From contig NC_134457.1 in assembly GCF_047948215.1 (NCBI RefSeq), positions 85,536,898-85,600,897 on the forward strand: 64,000 nt of DNA, given 5' to 3'. Origin of the DNA: Lycorma delicatula (lineage: Eukaryota > Arthropoda > Insecta > Hemiptera > Fulgoridae). A model generated the notes under the pieces. That model did not search any database. It saw only the letters and a program-made list of their open reading frames with translations, and was not told the origin of the DNA. A program made the translations under genes and the position numbers. Every line of letters starts with the position of its first letter. The first letter of the stretch is position 1. Of this stretch, positions 44,661-57,320 are shown in pieces.

Positions 44661-47235
44661 TAGGTGCTAGTGAGCATATGCAGATACTTGCTGGTTAGGA
44701 ATATTTCAATTGGGAAATCTTCAATATTCTTCAATGGCTCTTGTAGCATTGCTGTTACAAAACCATACATGAAATGAATGTAAAATCGCTTACTAATTAT
44801 TATCAGTACCTTTTAAAGTTAATGTAAATGAACTATTTAAGTACACGTAAAACATAAATACACAATTTACAAATTTTATATTGAAAATTAACTTTTCAAT
44901 AATAAATACAGTACACTGAGGCAAGATTCTGAATTATAACCTCAACAATGTTTGAAAATTTTGTTTGTTGAGCTTTGCTCTTTGGGTGATTAAATACACA
45001 CTACAAATATTGTACAGCATTACAGTGTTCCTAGTGAGGAATTAATTCACTAATAATTAAGGAATAACTCACAATACTGCAGGTGGACAAATACATATTA
45101 TTTTTATTTTTCTGTTTTTGTTTTTCATGAAAGTACAACAAAATTGCTGTTGTGGGATGTTATTGATAGATAATATACATCAATTTTCTCAGAATTAAAT
45201 TTAACCTATAAATTTTACTTATTTATTGACAATTTAACAATGTTATTTTATGCCAAAATTAAAAAACTGTTTTCAACTCAATTTTTTTGTTTATTATACC
45301 TTATTTCACAGAAAATAATAGTGATATTCTTTTGGGAACCATTTTTAAAAATTTTTCATCTCAAAAACTATAAGAAACCACTAAATTTGTCCCTTAAATC
45401 TTCCTAGAATTTCAGTACGGGTTGATTTCAGTGAAGGAGCAGAAATCTGAGCGAAATCTTTCACTAACTGTGACTGGCTAACAAAGCGTTTCGGACCCAT
45501 GTTTATATGAACATTTTTCATTATTTTAATGAGAGAAATATGTCTGAAGAAATTTAGCTGAATCTTTCTGAGATATCCTACGTGTATTATTAATTTTCTA
45601 AATTTTTTGTAGAATTTCAGTTTTAGAATGTTGATTTGCCATTTCATTTATTGAAATTAAAGTTTATGTTTTGTCATCTTATAAATTAAATTTGAACTAA
45701 CGACATGTTAGTCATATCTTTGCAGTTTAAATCAACAAAAATTTAAAATTATTTTTAAACTATTTATTCAAATAAATTGTGTATCGCTTCTCATTTATTT
45801 TCACAAAAAAATATTCTCAGCATGAGTACGCATGGCAAAAAACAGAAAAATAAATATGTAAAAAGCATTTATTCAAATGATATATGTTTTTGAGTTAAGC
45901 ATTTTATTGGAACAATAAATAAATATTGAAATATTTTTATCTATGCATTTATTTTTTAATTTATTCCAATTTAACAGTAATTTGTATACTATTTTTGGCC
46001 AGTGTTAAAATTTTGTAACTAAGATTTGGCACAATTCATAATTTTCTCTAATTTAAAATAGATGATCTATTATAATAAATAACTGTTGTAAAACACAAAA
46101 GGTTATGTGAAAAAAATCTTGAGTTTGTGAGCACATAGTAATTAAGACAGAATAAGACTGATTTTTTAATTTTCTGTTAAAAATCATTGATAAATTAATG
46201 CTTTGTTTTTCATTTATTGTTTTTTTCTCTCTGAATGTGTGATAATTTGTATTGTTTTTATTCTAAAATTATACATTCATATTAAGGATAGCAGAGCTTT
46301 TTAGTTATTAATTGTAATTGAGTCCCATGTTATAGTTGTCAGAATAATTTCTCATCTGGTATGTATATTTAAGGAATTTTTTTACTCTAAAGTTTTGATT
46401 TTCTTTTCAATGTTGTTTGATTAAATTGGAAGTGATAAGTTTAGTATTCATGTTTCTTAATGTGAAATCATTAATTAATTGTTAATTGAATACATATAAT
46501 ATGGGAAAACATAAATTGAACGGTTATGTTTACCGTCAACAATTTTCCAGAATTAAGTGGAAATATGACTAGAATATTTAATGATTATGAACCATTCTTA
46601 ATATGTTAGGTGTATTTTTATAAATATTTGTTTTGCTTATTTATTATCATTCCAAACAGAATGATAATGAGTTAGCAAAATAAACACGAAGGAATAAATT
46701 ATCAGTTTGCTTACTCATTGCAAAATGATAGTGAATAAGCTATCTCAGTTATGTAACTTTCAGAGCATATATACTTGTTCTGGTATGTTGTAATGAAAGG
46801 GTTATCATTTTAAATTAGTAATTAATGAAAAAATTCATGCTGCTATTTCAGTAATAAATTTTTAATGGTTTAAGGTATTGTATTCAAATGCAAATAAACG
46901 TATTGTAATAGATACTCTCTTGTACTACTTTATTATTTATGAGGTCTTTAATGAGCCTCCAGTTTATGAAAAAAATCTGAAAATTTCATCAAATTGATAT
47001 AATCTTTTTTTTTGAAATCTCTTAACAATAAGACAGATAAATATATATATAATTTAATTTAAAACTGAAACATACATTTTTTTTACCCTTTTTTTGGTGA
47101 GGGGGAGAGTAAAAATGAAGAACCAATAAATTAATGATAAAAATTTATTAATCACTTAATGAAAACAATTGAATGAAATTTTTTATTTTTTTTTATCACA
47201 TCATTAAGCTAATGATTGAGAAAACTGTTAACAGA
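44660..47235. other. AT-rich downstream region, no gene seen
   Basis: 45381-45647 on the - strand is open for 88 residues (MKWQINILKLKFYKKF..), but its Lys/Ile-rich make-up is what AT-rich noise gives; not called. Confidence 0.5.
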
Positions 47236-47239
47236 CCAT

Positions 47240-48100
47240 GAGTTCCATCTTGCAATCTCAATCTTACTCATCTCACCCAGACCTATTTCAGAACATTTAC
47301 AATTTACATGTCCAAATTTCCAACATTTAAAACATCCTATTTGAACATATAAGGTCTGATTCTGGCAGTTATTCAGCCAAACTTAAATCTCCACAGCTTG
47401 ACTTGCCATTTTGGCTGGAAGACTGACAGTCACTACCTCATAGATTACCTGTACACTCTCAGGTTTAACTCAGGCTTTAACTCTTTAACTTTACCTCCTG
47501 TGCTCCACTTTCCGCTCCATAGTGCATGCTACAAATCTTCATATCTGTAACTTCATAAAAATTCTTAACCGTTTCATTTGGTACAGTAGTGATGTAATGT
47601 CATTCTTATTCCTAAAACTAACCACTTTTGTCTAAAAATGTTATGTGGTCACAGTGAGATTCTTCAATGACTGCATAAGAAGACCCTGGTTCCTATTTTC
47701 TTGATCTTCAAAAGATTGCCTCCTGTTTTCCCTCTAATGAATGGAAATATTACTCAAGAGATTGAATATTACTCATTCACCACCCTAATTGGCTTTAATG
47801 CATCAGCATCAGCTATTTCCCCTTGTCTATATATAAAAATAGCATTTGTTCTCACTTGCCTGGTCTTCCAAACCTGATGGCCCTGTGATTTGTGTCTTTT
47901 GTCTTGGTTCTCCTTTGAACCTTCACTTTTAATCTTTTTCAGCCTTCGTGCTGTCAACAAAAACTACTATTCTACATTTCACAGTCTTCTGTAGCAATTT
48001 AAATCCAAATCATCCTTCTTCTCCTTTTCCAGTGAACCAAGAGAAATCTTCTAGTTCACTGATCAAGGCCACACCAGGATAGATTACTACATATAACATC
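47240..48100 (-). pseudogene. Gag-like (jockey-type ORF1) fossil with a zinc knuckle
   Basis: On the - strand near 47335-47290: IGCFKCWKFGHVNCKC, a single CCHC knuckle as in ORF1 of jockey-type LINEs. Upstream pieces SSYAVIEESHCDHITFLDKSG (near 47700-47630) and the Lys/Arg-rich 47960-47769 stretch fit a nucleic-acid-binding gag. Heavily frameshifted; limits approximate. Confidence 0.45.
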
Positions 48101-48150
48101 ACTTCTTCTTCCCTAATCTGCATTTCAACTTCAATAGACTTCATAGACAT

Positions 48151-48220
48151 TATTTCCATAGTTAATATAGTCAAAGCTCTTAGGAAGATATATTTCCATA
48201 GTCAAAGCTCTTAGGAAATA
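48151..48220 (+). repeat. Local tandem duplication
   Basis: TATTTCCATAG, then TCAAAGCTCTTAGGAA, occurs twice in a row (48151-48190 and 48191-48220); the first unit has 9-10 extra bases. Confidence 0.85.
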
Positions 48221-48789
48221 TATATGTTGTTACCTAATTTTGTTATTTTCAAGTTCCAACTATTCTGAAATCTGAATTCCTAAAGAATATAGATTTTCTT
48301 TCTGTTTTGAGAAAAAGATTCTCTTCACTTGTACTAGGAACTTTTCCGTATGATTACCATATGGAATGTTCCTTTTTAATTCTTTTCCAGTGTTTTCACT
48401 ATTGTATACATCTATTTTTAGACACCAATGCATCATGTACAGAAGGACTAGTTAGAAGAATGGAAACGAAATAAGCTTGGATGTCTATTCTATCGCGGTC
48501 CATGATGCCTTACTCTTAATGAGTTTATCCATGGACTGAAACACAAATGGATTGAATCTATCCACAATAATATAAGTTCCTATCCCTGTATCTTTTGTGT
48601 CCTCCCAAAAAATGACCTAAAGTGTCCACCTCCTGACTGAATACTGCTGCAGAAACCCAGCAGAATGAGCTTATAACAATCTTCAAAAGATTGCCAAACA
48701 GAATTGAATACCTACAGTGAATTTATGTTTTTTATTGGAGGTGGCTCAGGTCACCTTTATCCACATGCTGATTAATTTATAGTACTTTA

Positions 48790-51700
48790 TAGATGTACAG
48801 ATGCTATGCCATACCCCATAGCCCTTGTAACTAGAAAGAAGTTCTCAGTTTTTAAAGGACTATTTTCTTTTGAAGGTAGATTATTAGCTAAAAACAGAAA
48901 TTTTAAATTTGTATTTCTAAGTGTGAAAATATTAAAATAAAATCAAAAATATGTACTACTACTTCTTTAGTATATGATCTTAAATCTGCTAATGTGTTAT
49001 TTGTATGGTAAATTCCCAAACATTTTTAATGTAAATTTTTTGCATAACTGGGAAGCAATTTCATCTTCTTACCTTCAGAGTACTTCCATCCACATTGTAC
49101 GCAGTACTGCTGATAATTCTTCCATTCATCAAAACATTTTTGAAATGCTTCTTCCATGATAATGGAAGTTTTTATTCATTAATCAACTCTAATTTCTGCC
49201 TTTCATTTCATATTTAAGTTTAGGTATTAAACAAGCATGCTATGGAATAGCCATTGTTCCTAAAACTAAAACTAAAAATGTTTGCAAGTGCAGTATTTAC
49301 ATGGAAAATTGTTTGGAACATTCATTTGTTTCCTCTTCCTGCAATTTTCTAGTTATTTAAGAAATTATTCGAAAGTAATATTCTGTATTCATGATTTTTT
49401 TTATAGTAGAAATTCATGGTAAATAAATATTCTCACAATAAAACAAACTTAACTGATTGTTTAAATGTTTAACTACATTTGTTTTGTTTGTTTAATCGTG
49501 ATGAATTTTCTTAGATCTAAGTTGACATTTTTAAAAACAAATTTTTCTTAATAGATTTCTTAACATTTAAGTTGTTTGTGCAGTCAATTTTCCCAATGTG
49601 GCAAAATCTTCATGCTGATTTATTTTCATGAAATTTGGTTATATTAAATGAAAAAAAATTATTCTTAATTGCATCTAAAACTTGTTATGGGAAAAATATT
49701 GTGTTTTTCATTAGACTATAACTCATTTTGTCATTTCATTGTAATATAATTAATTAAGCCATCTGCAAGTAATCTTACACATTTCTTTAAAAGTTTGGGA
49801 ATTTACTAGATACATCTTGTAAATTAAGCCCTCCTAAGTAATTAATTATACATTGTAATATTTTATTCAATTCCTTGTTGTTTGTATATTGTTTTAAATG
49901 TAATTGCTGTTTTTAGGTTTTAATATTTTGTAATAAAATCATTTGTGTTAGTTTTAAGTGAATATTGTTATTTAGTATTGTATATTTTTAATCTGTAATT
50001 GTTTTATTTGAAAATTCTGTTTGTTTTAAGTGGGATTGTGAATATTTTTCTTTCATTAAAATTCACTAACATTACAGTCTGATACAATGTAAGTAAAAAC
50101 AAAATTTAACAAAATTAATTTTCAAACATTTTATTTATTAAATTAATAAAATGTTCATTATTTTTGTATAAATTTGAGTTTATATACAGCATTTATAATT
50201 TTTGAGATAAAATCAAAAGAATTTTTTTTAAACCATTTAATTCAACTAAAAATTTGTCACCCTTTTTAATTAAAAAAAAGAATCTTAAACCAATAATGCC
50301 GTGTTTGGTGATGATACTTACAAACTTATCACTGCCTTTAAATTCATCATCATCAATCAGTATGTTTAAAGATACATGTTACATTTTTAAAATCAGCATG
50401 AAGTCTGTCAACCTTTAAAACTGTATATACCCATGGACAAATGCAGACTGATAGTAAAGTTATAAAGATTTATAAAGATAAGTCTACATGGCTCTGCAAG
50501 TTTGTACAAATCATCACTTTCATTCTTTATGTGGTGGTTTATCATCTAGTTACTTTTCTTTAAATATATAAATAAAAATTTAATGCTGGTCTGTTCCAAG
50601 TTCTGAGTAATTTTAAAGAATGCATTAAGTTATTACAGTTGTAGTTATTACAGTTTACAAGTTATTACAGTTATTACAGTCGAGCGTGGATTTGTATATA
50701 TAGCTGCCTTTATTAGCGATTGGTACTAAAATTAAGTTTGTTGACTAGGCAATTGACTGAAATTCATTGTTGGTGTGACATTAATCAAAATGACTATTTT
50801 TATAATGTGAGCTGTAATCATTGTAGTAGCAAAACAGTTGTTTACTTCCTACAACCTTTCATACTGAAACTTATCTTAGATTCAGATAGTATATATAACA
50901 TAGTAATGTTATATTATTTTTCCAAATATTTGAAGTATTCTTTAATATTTTTATTACATTAACTTTAAATATTTATCCTTCTGCATATTATCTCTATCAT
51001 CTTGTAGTATATCTAGACTCAATATTTGAAATGTTCAACATTTGATTAAAATACTCTTTTTTGTATCTTTTAAAATTTTCTAAGACTTAAAGATCTATTG
51101 ATTTTTTTTTATGCATCAGATCACAGTTATCCTTTTGTGTTTATTAGTTCACTTTTTTTTATAGCATCAACTACTAGTCCATTAGCCATTATTCACAATT
51201 CATTCATTCTGTAAGATATAATGAATGTTTAATATATAATAATTCGGTATCAAGTCAGATCATTATAATCTTGCAGTATAAATCTTGTGTCAAAAGTGAA
51301 ATATTGTCACCAGTAGATAGGTGTAAAGGACCTCATCTTGAAGAAAATCAATTAAGCACAATCTACAGTATTTGCTTACTTTATTTTGTATAGTGTTTAT
51401 GTCATAATTGTATTTATTATTTTGACAAGCTATTATTTGGCTTACAATTCAGTGTACATTTATGTTTTTAATTTATAATATTTTATACCTATAATTAGTT
51501 AAAAGTATAGTTTTATTTTAGTGACAATTTTTAATTTCTTTCATAATTTTTTATGTTTTGTTTCACTTAAATTACTCTCAGATGGTTTATCAGTACTTTT
51601 CATGGCTTTATATTGTTTAAATATTTCTCTAGACATTCAGTTATTTATTATTCATTTTTAGATGTGAATGAATTTCCAAATCAAATGTTTTTATAATAAT

Positions 51701-53640
51701 AGTTTTTAAAATATTATAATTTTTTAATATTATTTTTTATTTGTAATAATTTTTACAATCGCAGAAAGTTAGAACATCTCCATATATGTAAAAGAGTAGT
51801 TCATAATATATGATCTACAAGCTACATAAGTATACATGTAATAATAAAGAAAAATTTAATGTCAAGTTAAAATTTACCAAAAATTAGCTGTGGAAAAACC
51901 ATTGTAAATCGTATAAGTAATTTTTTAATAGAAAGCACATTAGCAATCATTAAGATTAAAAAAAATCAGACTATTTAGCTAGACGTAAAACTGTTTTTGT
52001 AATGTTTGTTGTTTTTGTTATTATTAGTAATAAAACTGATTAAAAGACTTTTTACTTACATTGTATAACAAATAAATTTTTTTATCACTGAAGATGTCTT
52101 TTTTATAGTCAAATAAATCTTAGATGTGAAATCATTTAATCTATTTGACCAATTATTAAAACTACAAATATTTGATAACTCATAAAAATATTTTTTTCAA
52201 TATTATTACGTTTTAAATAATTTGCATGTTAATATTAAGTGTTAAATAAATTGGCTTAAAAAATTTCAGTCTTTACAGATTATTAAGTAATTTATCATCA
52301 TTTGTTAAAATCCTGTATGTTCTATGTATATTAAACTTAATATACAGAAAGAAAAATGTTTTTCTATGCCTATAATTTTTATCACTTTGAAGATTTCATC
52401 CTTTGGTGTTATACACTTCAGGCCTATCTGAATTTCTGGTTTTATAATTTTTATTGTTAAAAGTATTTTTGGATTAACAAAATATTTTATATATGTCCGT
52501 GCTTAAATTTTTAGAAGTCCTGGAGATTTTGAAATAATATTATGATGTTTATTGATTGTAAATTATAATTGGTTCAGTTTTAGAAAGGTAAAGTTAAGTA
52601 AGCTTAAGCGTGTAATAAATACACAATTCACTTATGGTTACAAATAATGACAATAATAATAAAAAAACAAATATGGTTGGTTCTACTATAGTAAAGTGTG
52701 CTGTTTAAGATCAATTTGATAGTCCAAAATTTATTTCAAATCATTCAACTATAAAGCATACTCTTGAAAAAAGAACTGATGATGATATGGAGTTAATTAG
52801 AATATCAGCATCATTTAAGAGAAACCCCCTCTTTTGTTTTTACCTTACCATGAGGTCAAAACTTGGGATTCAAGCTTCATCTTCAAAGTGCTAGAATTAT
52901 TTGTTATTTTGTTACTAATTGTTACACGTTTTATGAAGTTATAAGGAAAATTTTAAAGCCAAATAATGATTTTTAAAATTAAAAAAGTTTTTAGATCTGA
53001 TTTTACTCTTTCTGTTTAACAAAATCATAACTTCAAGCATGTTTGTTTACATTACTTAACGTAAACATGCATTACATTTTTCTTGATTACTATGAGAATT
53101 AATTGTTATTCACGTTAGATTCAGTGCTTCCATTGATTTTTTTATTTTATTCTTTTTATTTTTGTTATTCTGTTTATAACATAGAAATTACATTAGAAAA
53201 TTAAAATTCATATCTGTGATTAGTAACATACTGTCTCAAATACAGTTTTTGTTTACTATTAATGGCTTATTAGTTACATTTGCCATTTTATTTTATTTTT
53301 GTATCTGTTTAAAATGATATTTAATAGTGAGAATTTGTATACTGGAAAATGGTTTTTCAGTGTTTAATTAATAAGTCTTTTTTTAACTTTTGAAAACAAA
53401 GTCAACTTAATTTACAAGTAAATGAGGTTAAAAAAATATTTTTGATGATAAAAATAATTTTTTTTAAATTCCTAAGATTAATTTTGAGGACTGGTAAAAT
53501 CCATAAATATTTTGTAAAATTTATTAGCATGTGATTTGTTAGAAAATGTTTTAAATGAAAAAAAAAACCATTATATCTTCTGTTTGCCAAATTTTTAAAG
53601 TTTTTTTGTTGTTTTATATGTAAGTATGAGGGATGTCTGA
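48790..53640. other. Long AT-rich stretch without recognised genes
   Basis: Nearly 5 kb of very AT-rich sequence with no supported coding region. A short tandem array GTTATTACAG lies at about 50630-50682. Confidence 0.55.
50630..50682 (+). repeat. GTTATTACAG short tandem array
   Basis: Five copies of (G)TTATTACAG with small spacers in about 50 bp. Confidence 0.85.
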
Positions 53641-53759
53641 TGGCCTATTGGGAAAAAAACTATAAATGTATTTACAAAACATTTTATTGTTATTTGAATT
53701 ACATAGCTTACAGTAGTATTTTTCTGTATCATTTTTGCCATTTTTTAGGCCTTATTATA

Positions 53760-54560
53760 ATGGAATACTAGGTGTTGTGTTTTTTTGTTGTTAAAAGTTG
53801 CTGGCACCCAGGAAGAATTTTAAATGCTGAAACATAAAAATTTGTCTGGGGTGTAGGAGGATGATAAAAATTGTTCCAGTCAAAAGTTGTAAAAATTCTT
53901 TACTTTGTAGGAACAGAGTGTGCAGATTTTCTTATGAGTTAATATAGAACCTTGGGTTAGGGTTGTTGTTTGTTCTAGATTCCACTTCACAATTTCTTAG
54001 ACATTTTGCAGTAAACTTCTGCATCAATTGGGGAGTCTTGAATCAAGATGTTCACAAGCTGAACTCCTTTTCTGTCCACAAATACCAGCCACAAGATATT
54101 CTGGATCTTCTGAGTGGAAAACCTATAATTGAATTTCATCTGTATTGGCGATGTCATATGCTTCCATCCTGTGGGCTGTTGTTTTGATTCAAATATTGTA
54201 TATGACATCCACATCTCATCCTTGGTGACTATAAGAGTGCATCGCCTTCTCCTCTGTATCTTGTTAAAAAAGCCAATGTATTATCCTGCTATTACATTTT
54301 GTTTTTCTTCAGCACTTAGCAGAGTTAAATTTCTCATACAATTTCATGTAGAAGTGGGTGTGATATTTCTAGAAATTCCTCTCTTCAAATGCCTGGATCA
54401 GATTGTTACTCACTAAAGACAGTGTTAGTTCACTTGTCTAATCATCATCATGCATACTTTTGTATTCATTTAAAAGTTGCATCCATCACCTTACCATTGA
54501 ATAACTGACTGGTTGTTTTCCATAAACATCACACGTTTATTGATGAATTTCAGTTGGTTA
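53760..54560 (-). pseudogene. Mariner-type transposase, N-terminal to central part
   Basis: Right to left on the - strand: HTH-like NNQSVIQW.GDGCNF, EISHPLLHEIVYEKF, then TKDEMWMSYTIFESKQQ (first catalytic Asp; usual form TGDETW.....PE.K.QS), PTGWKHMTSPIQMKF, ILWLVFVDRKGV and DAEVYCKMSKKL. The segment 54214-53987 is open. The C-terminal half is not recognisable. Confidence 0.65.
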
Positions 54561-54599
54561 AATGTTTTTTTTTTTGTTATAGAAGTATATTACACTTAA

Positions 54600-56600
54600 T
54601 TTGATGTACATGTGGTAGGTAACGTGATTTGCTTATATATTACAAACTCATACCATGAACACATTACCGTATACATTGCATGAATGTGTGAAAATGGGAT
54701 CAGTTTTTTAGTAGAAATAAACAAACTCTGTACACATTACATCATCAGAACTACAGTGCTGCAGTAGCAATATTAAAAAATGGAAGTTAGTTTTTAGATA
54801 TTTCTCATATCTTAACTCTTGAATTAGTTTTGGCAAAATAAGTGCACCAAGCTACTTTATTAAAATCTTTATTAAAATAATATTTTTGGTTAGATAAGAT
54901 GAGAAAATTATTTGAATTCTTGTTTCTGATAGAATTTTATTTGATGAATCTGTGGTGACTGACCATTATGTATTTAAATTTAAGAATTTGCAGTCTCTAG
55001 TTTTTTTTTAAAGTTATTTTGTTATAGTTACTATGAAAGAGCTGGCTAGATTATCATTCTTGGGTAGCAGTCTATTCATCATGAAGGTGAGTAGTAATAA
55101 GCAGTAAGTGATAATGGTTAAGTAAACTTTGCACTATGAACAAGTTGAAACATTTTCAGTAGTTATTCAAATTGTGTATGGAGTATCTGAAAGTTAATAA
55201 TTATCATATTGCATGAGATTGTAACAAAAATATTGTTAGAGTCAGAATCATTCTACTAACATACCTTATAAAAAAAAAAAAATATATATATATAATTTTA
55301 TACAAAATAATGTAGAATTTAACTAGTTTTTTTTGCTTGTAACTTGCTGGAATAATAGAATATATTAAGTGTGTGTCATGGTAAATGAATGAACTTATTT
55401 ATTTTAAGATAAGTCTTCTGCCTGCTCTTCTAACCATATCATCTTTGCACTTAAACATTTCGTTATTTTGAAACAATCTCAAGCCAAATGGTTTTACAAC
55501 TTTATCAGTATGTGATAGTCGCTTACGCTTAATGGGTAGTAGGGTAACAGGTGTTATTATTGAATGGGGAGACTACATGGCAATTTTTATATATATATAT
55601 AATTGTCCAACACAGTTATCAGGGTTTCACAACAAATAACCATTAGTAATTGTTGTGTTTCTTTCAGATAGAAAGACAACAAGAAGTGTTATCTTTCTGC
55701 CCTGTCTAAAAGGAGAGATTCCTTTACATACTACGAGAATAGTGTTCTTATAAGATCTGGTAAACTCTGGTTAAAATTTGTATGTTGCCATGCCAATTGT
55801 AAAAATATAATTTTCTGCTCATTTTTATAAACTGTGTATCTTTATTTTTTATTAATATTTGCAGTTAATAATGTGTAGATCATTTTTTCTTTCTAAACAT
55901 TAAGCTTATAAAGTCATTTTGGATTTAAGTAGTTGCTCAAATGTAGAAATTTGGCCGTATGTATGTTTAGATTAATGAAAAAGTTACAAATTGTTAGCCA
56001 TTGAGGTTTTATTATTATTTTACTTTAATATTGACTTAGACTAATTAATATTAAAATAGTTAATTGATAGTTTTCTTAAAAGTTTGGTTTAATGAGTTTG
56101 TTTTAATAGATTTTTAAGCTTGATAGCTCAAAAATCTATTAAATCTATTTGAACTTGCAAAGTTCTGAGTGATTGCTCATGGTGAAGCAATAGTTGTTGT
56201 TGCTATACAACATTCAACTGCAATATATTTGTTTGTCATTTTTACTTTTATTGCATAAAAGTAATGAAATGGTTCCTATATATTACAGTAAAGGGCATGA
56301 TAATTTATGTGGACTAATAGTTCTTGTTCTTTAAAATATGCTGTCACATAGCTTGTAAATAAATCTAAGGAATCTGTTTCAAGATATTTTAAAGTCTAAA
56401 ATATTGTCTTTCAAAGTATGTATTACTTTCATTACAAACCTCAAGGTTGTTTCTGCATGTTATTGTTGTTATGATATAAACATTTAAAAAAAAAGCATTA
56501 CATTAAAACAGCATAATAACTTTGGAAAAATTGTGCATTTTTGCCAATTCTGGAAAAGGTTGAGAAAGCATCTGCTTTGGGATACTATATTTATTAAAAA
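54600..56600. other. AT-rich sequence, no feature
   Basis: Short TA runs near 55280-55295 and 55594-55604. No protein signal. Confidence 0.5.
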
Positions 56601-56651
56601 AAAAATTGACAGATGAGTTTGTAATTAACATTTACTTGGAGTTTTTACAGG

Positions 56652-56793
56652 AAACAAAATTATCATTTAAGAGACTAAATTTATTATACCAAAGGTATAC
56701 TAGATATAAAAAAATTAAAGTTGATGAAGTATTCTACGAAAAGTACCAGACTGGGATGACAAGTCCAGAACCAAGTGATGCATTTCTATCCAG
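56652..56793 (+). other. Possible orphan exon
   Basis: After TTTTTACAG an open stretch reads ETKLSFKRLNLLYQRYTRYK, then DEVFYEKYQTGMTSPEPSDA and ends LSR before GTGGTA, a usable donor. Local base composition is less AT-rich than its surroundings. I recognise no family; could be chance or a scrap of a mobile element. Confidence 0.25.
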
Positions 56794-56989
56794 GTGGTAG
56801 AAAGTATCCAGGTGGTTTGTATTAGAGGTCCTACTACACATGCACCATGTTCATCTGTTCTCTGATAGACTTCGTATCTCTGTTTATCCTCATATGTCTA
56901 CTGCTCATCTGGTTTAGCTTATTAGTGCTATGTAATGTGTGTAAACATGTAGATTTTCGGAAAGAAGATAATGTCACAGGGAACAAACT

Positions 56990-57320
56990 TTGGTAAATAG
57001 TGTTGTGGAACTTGCAGAATTTAATGGTTCATAAGGTGTGGTACAAGTATTGGTACATTGCAATGATAAACTTGTCACTTGCCACTCTGATTTAATGCTG
57101 GCCATTTGCAACAATCAATTACATCTCTCAAACACTGTAAATTGGACAGTAATATTTGTAATATATTTTGGACCTGGTGGACTGAGTACACAATGTGTGG
57201 TTTTCCATTAGTAGATTGTTTCTCGGTTTCAGGATCATATTCATAACAAACTCATGATTCATTACCAGTAATTATTGTGTTTAAAAGGTTTTCATAATTT
57301 TGACAGATTCTAACCAATTA
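56990..57320 (-). pseudogene. Mariner transposase central fragment
   Basis: On the - strand: NTIITGNESWVYEYDPETEK, with the first catalytic Asp of TGDESW changed to Asn, then STNGKPHIVYSVHQVQNIL and degraded sequence where FF...G.VH.EF.P should be. Confidence 0.55.

Noticed and set aside
45381..45647. 88-residue - strand open frame
   Set aside because: Composition typical of AT-rich noise and no motif or splice context.
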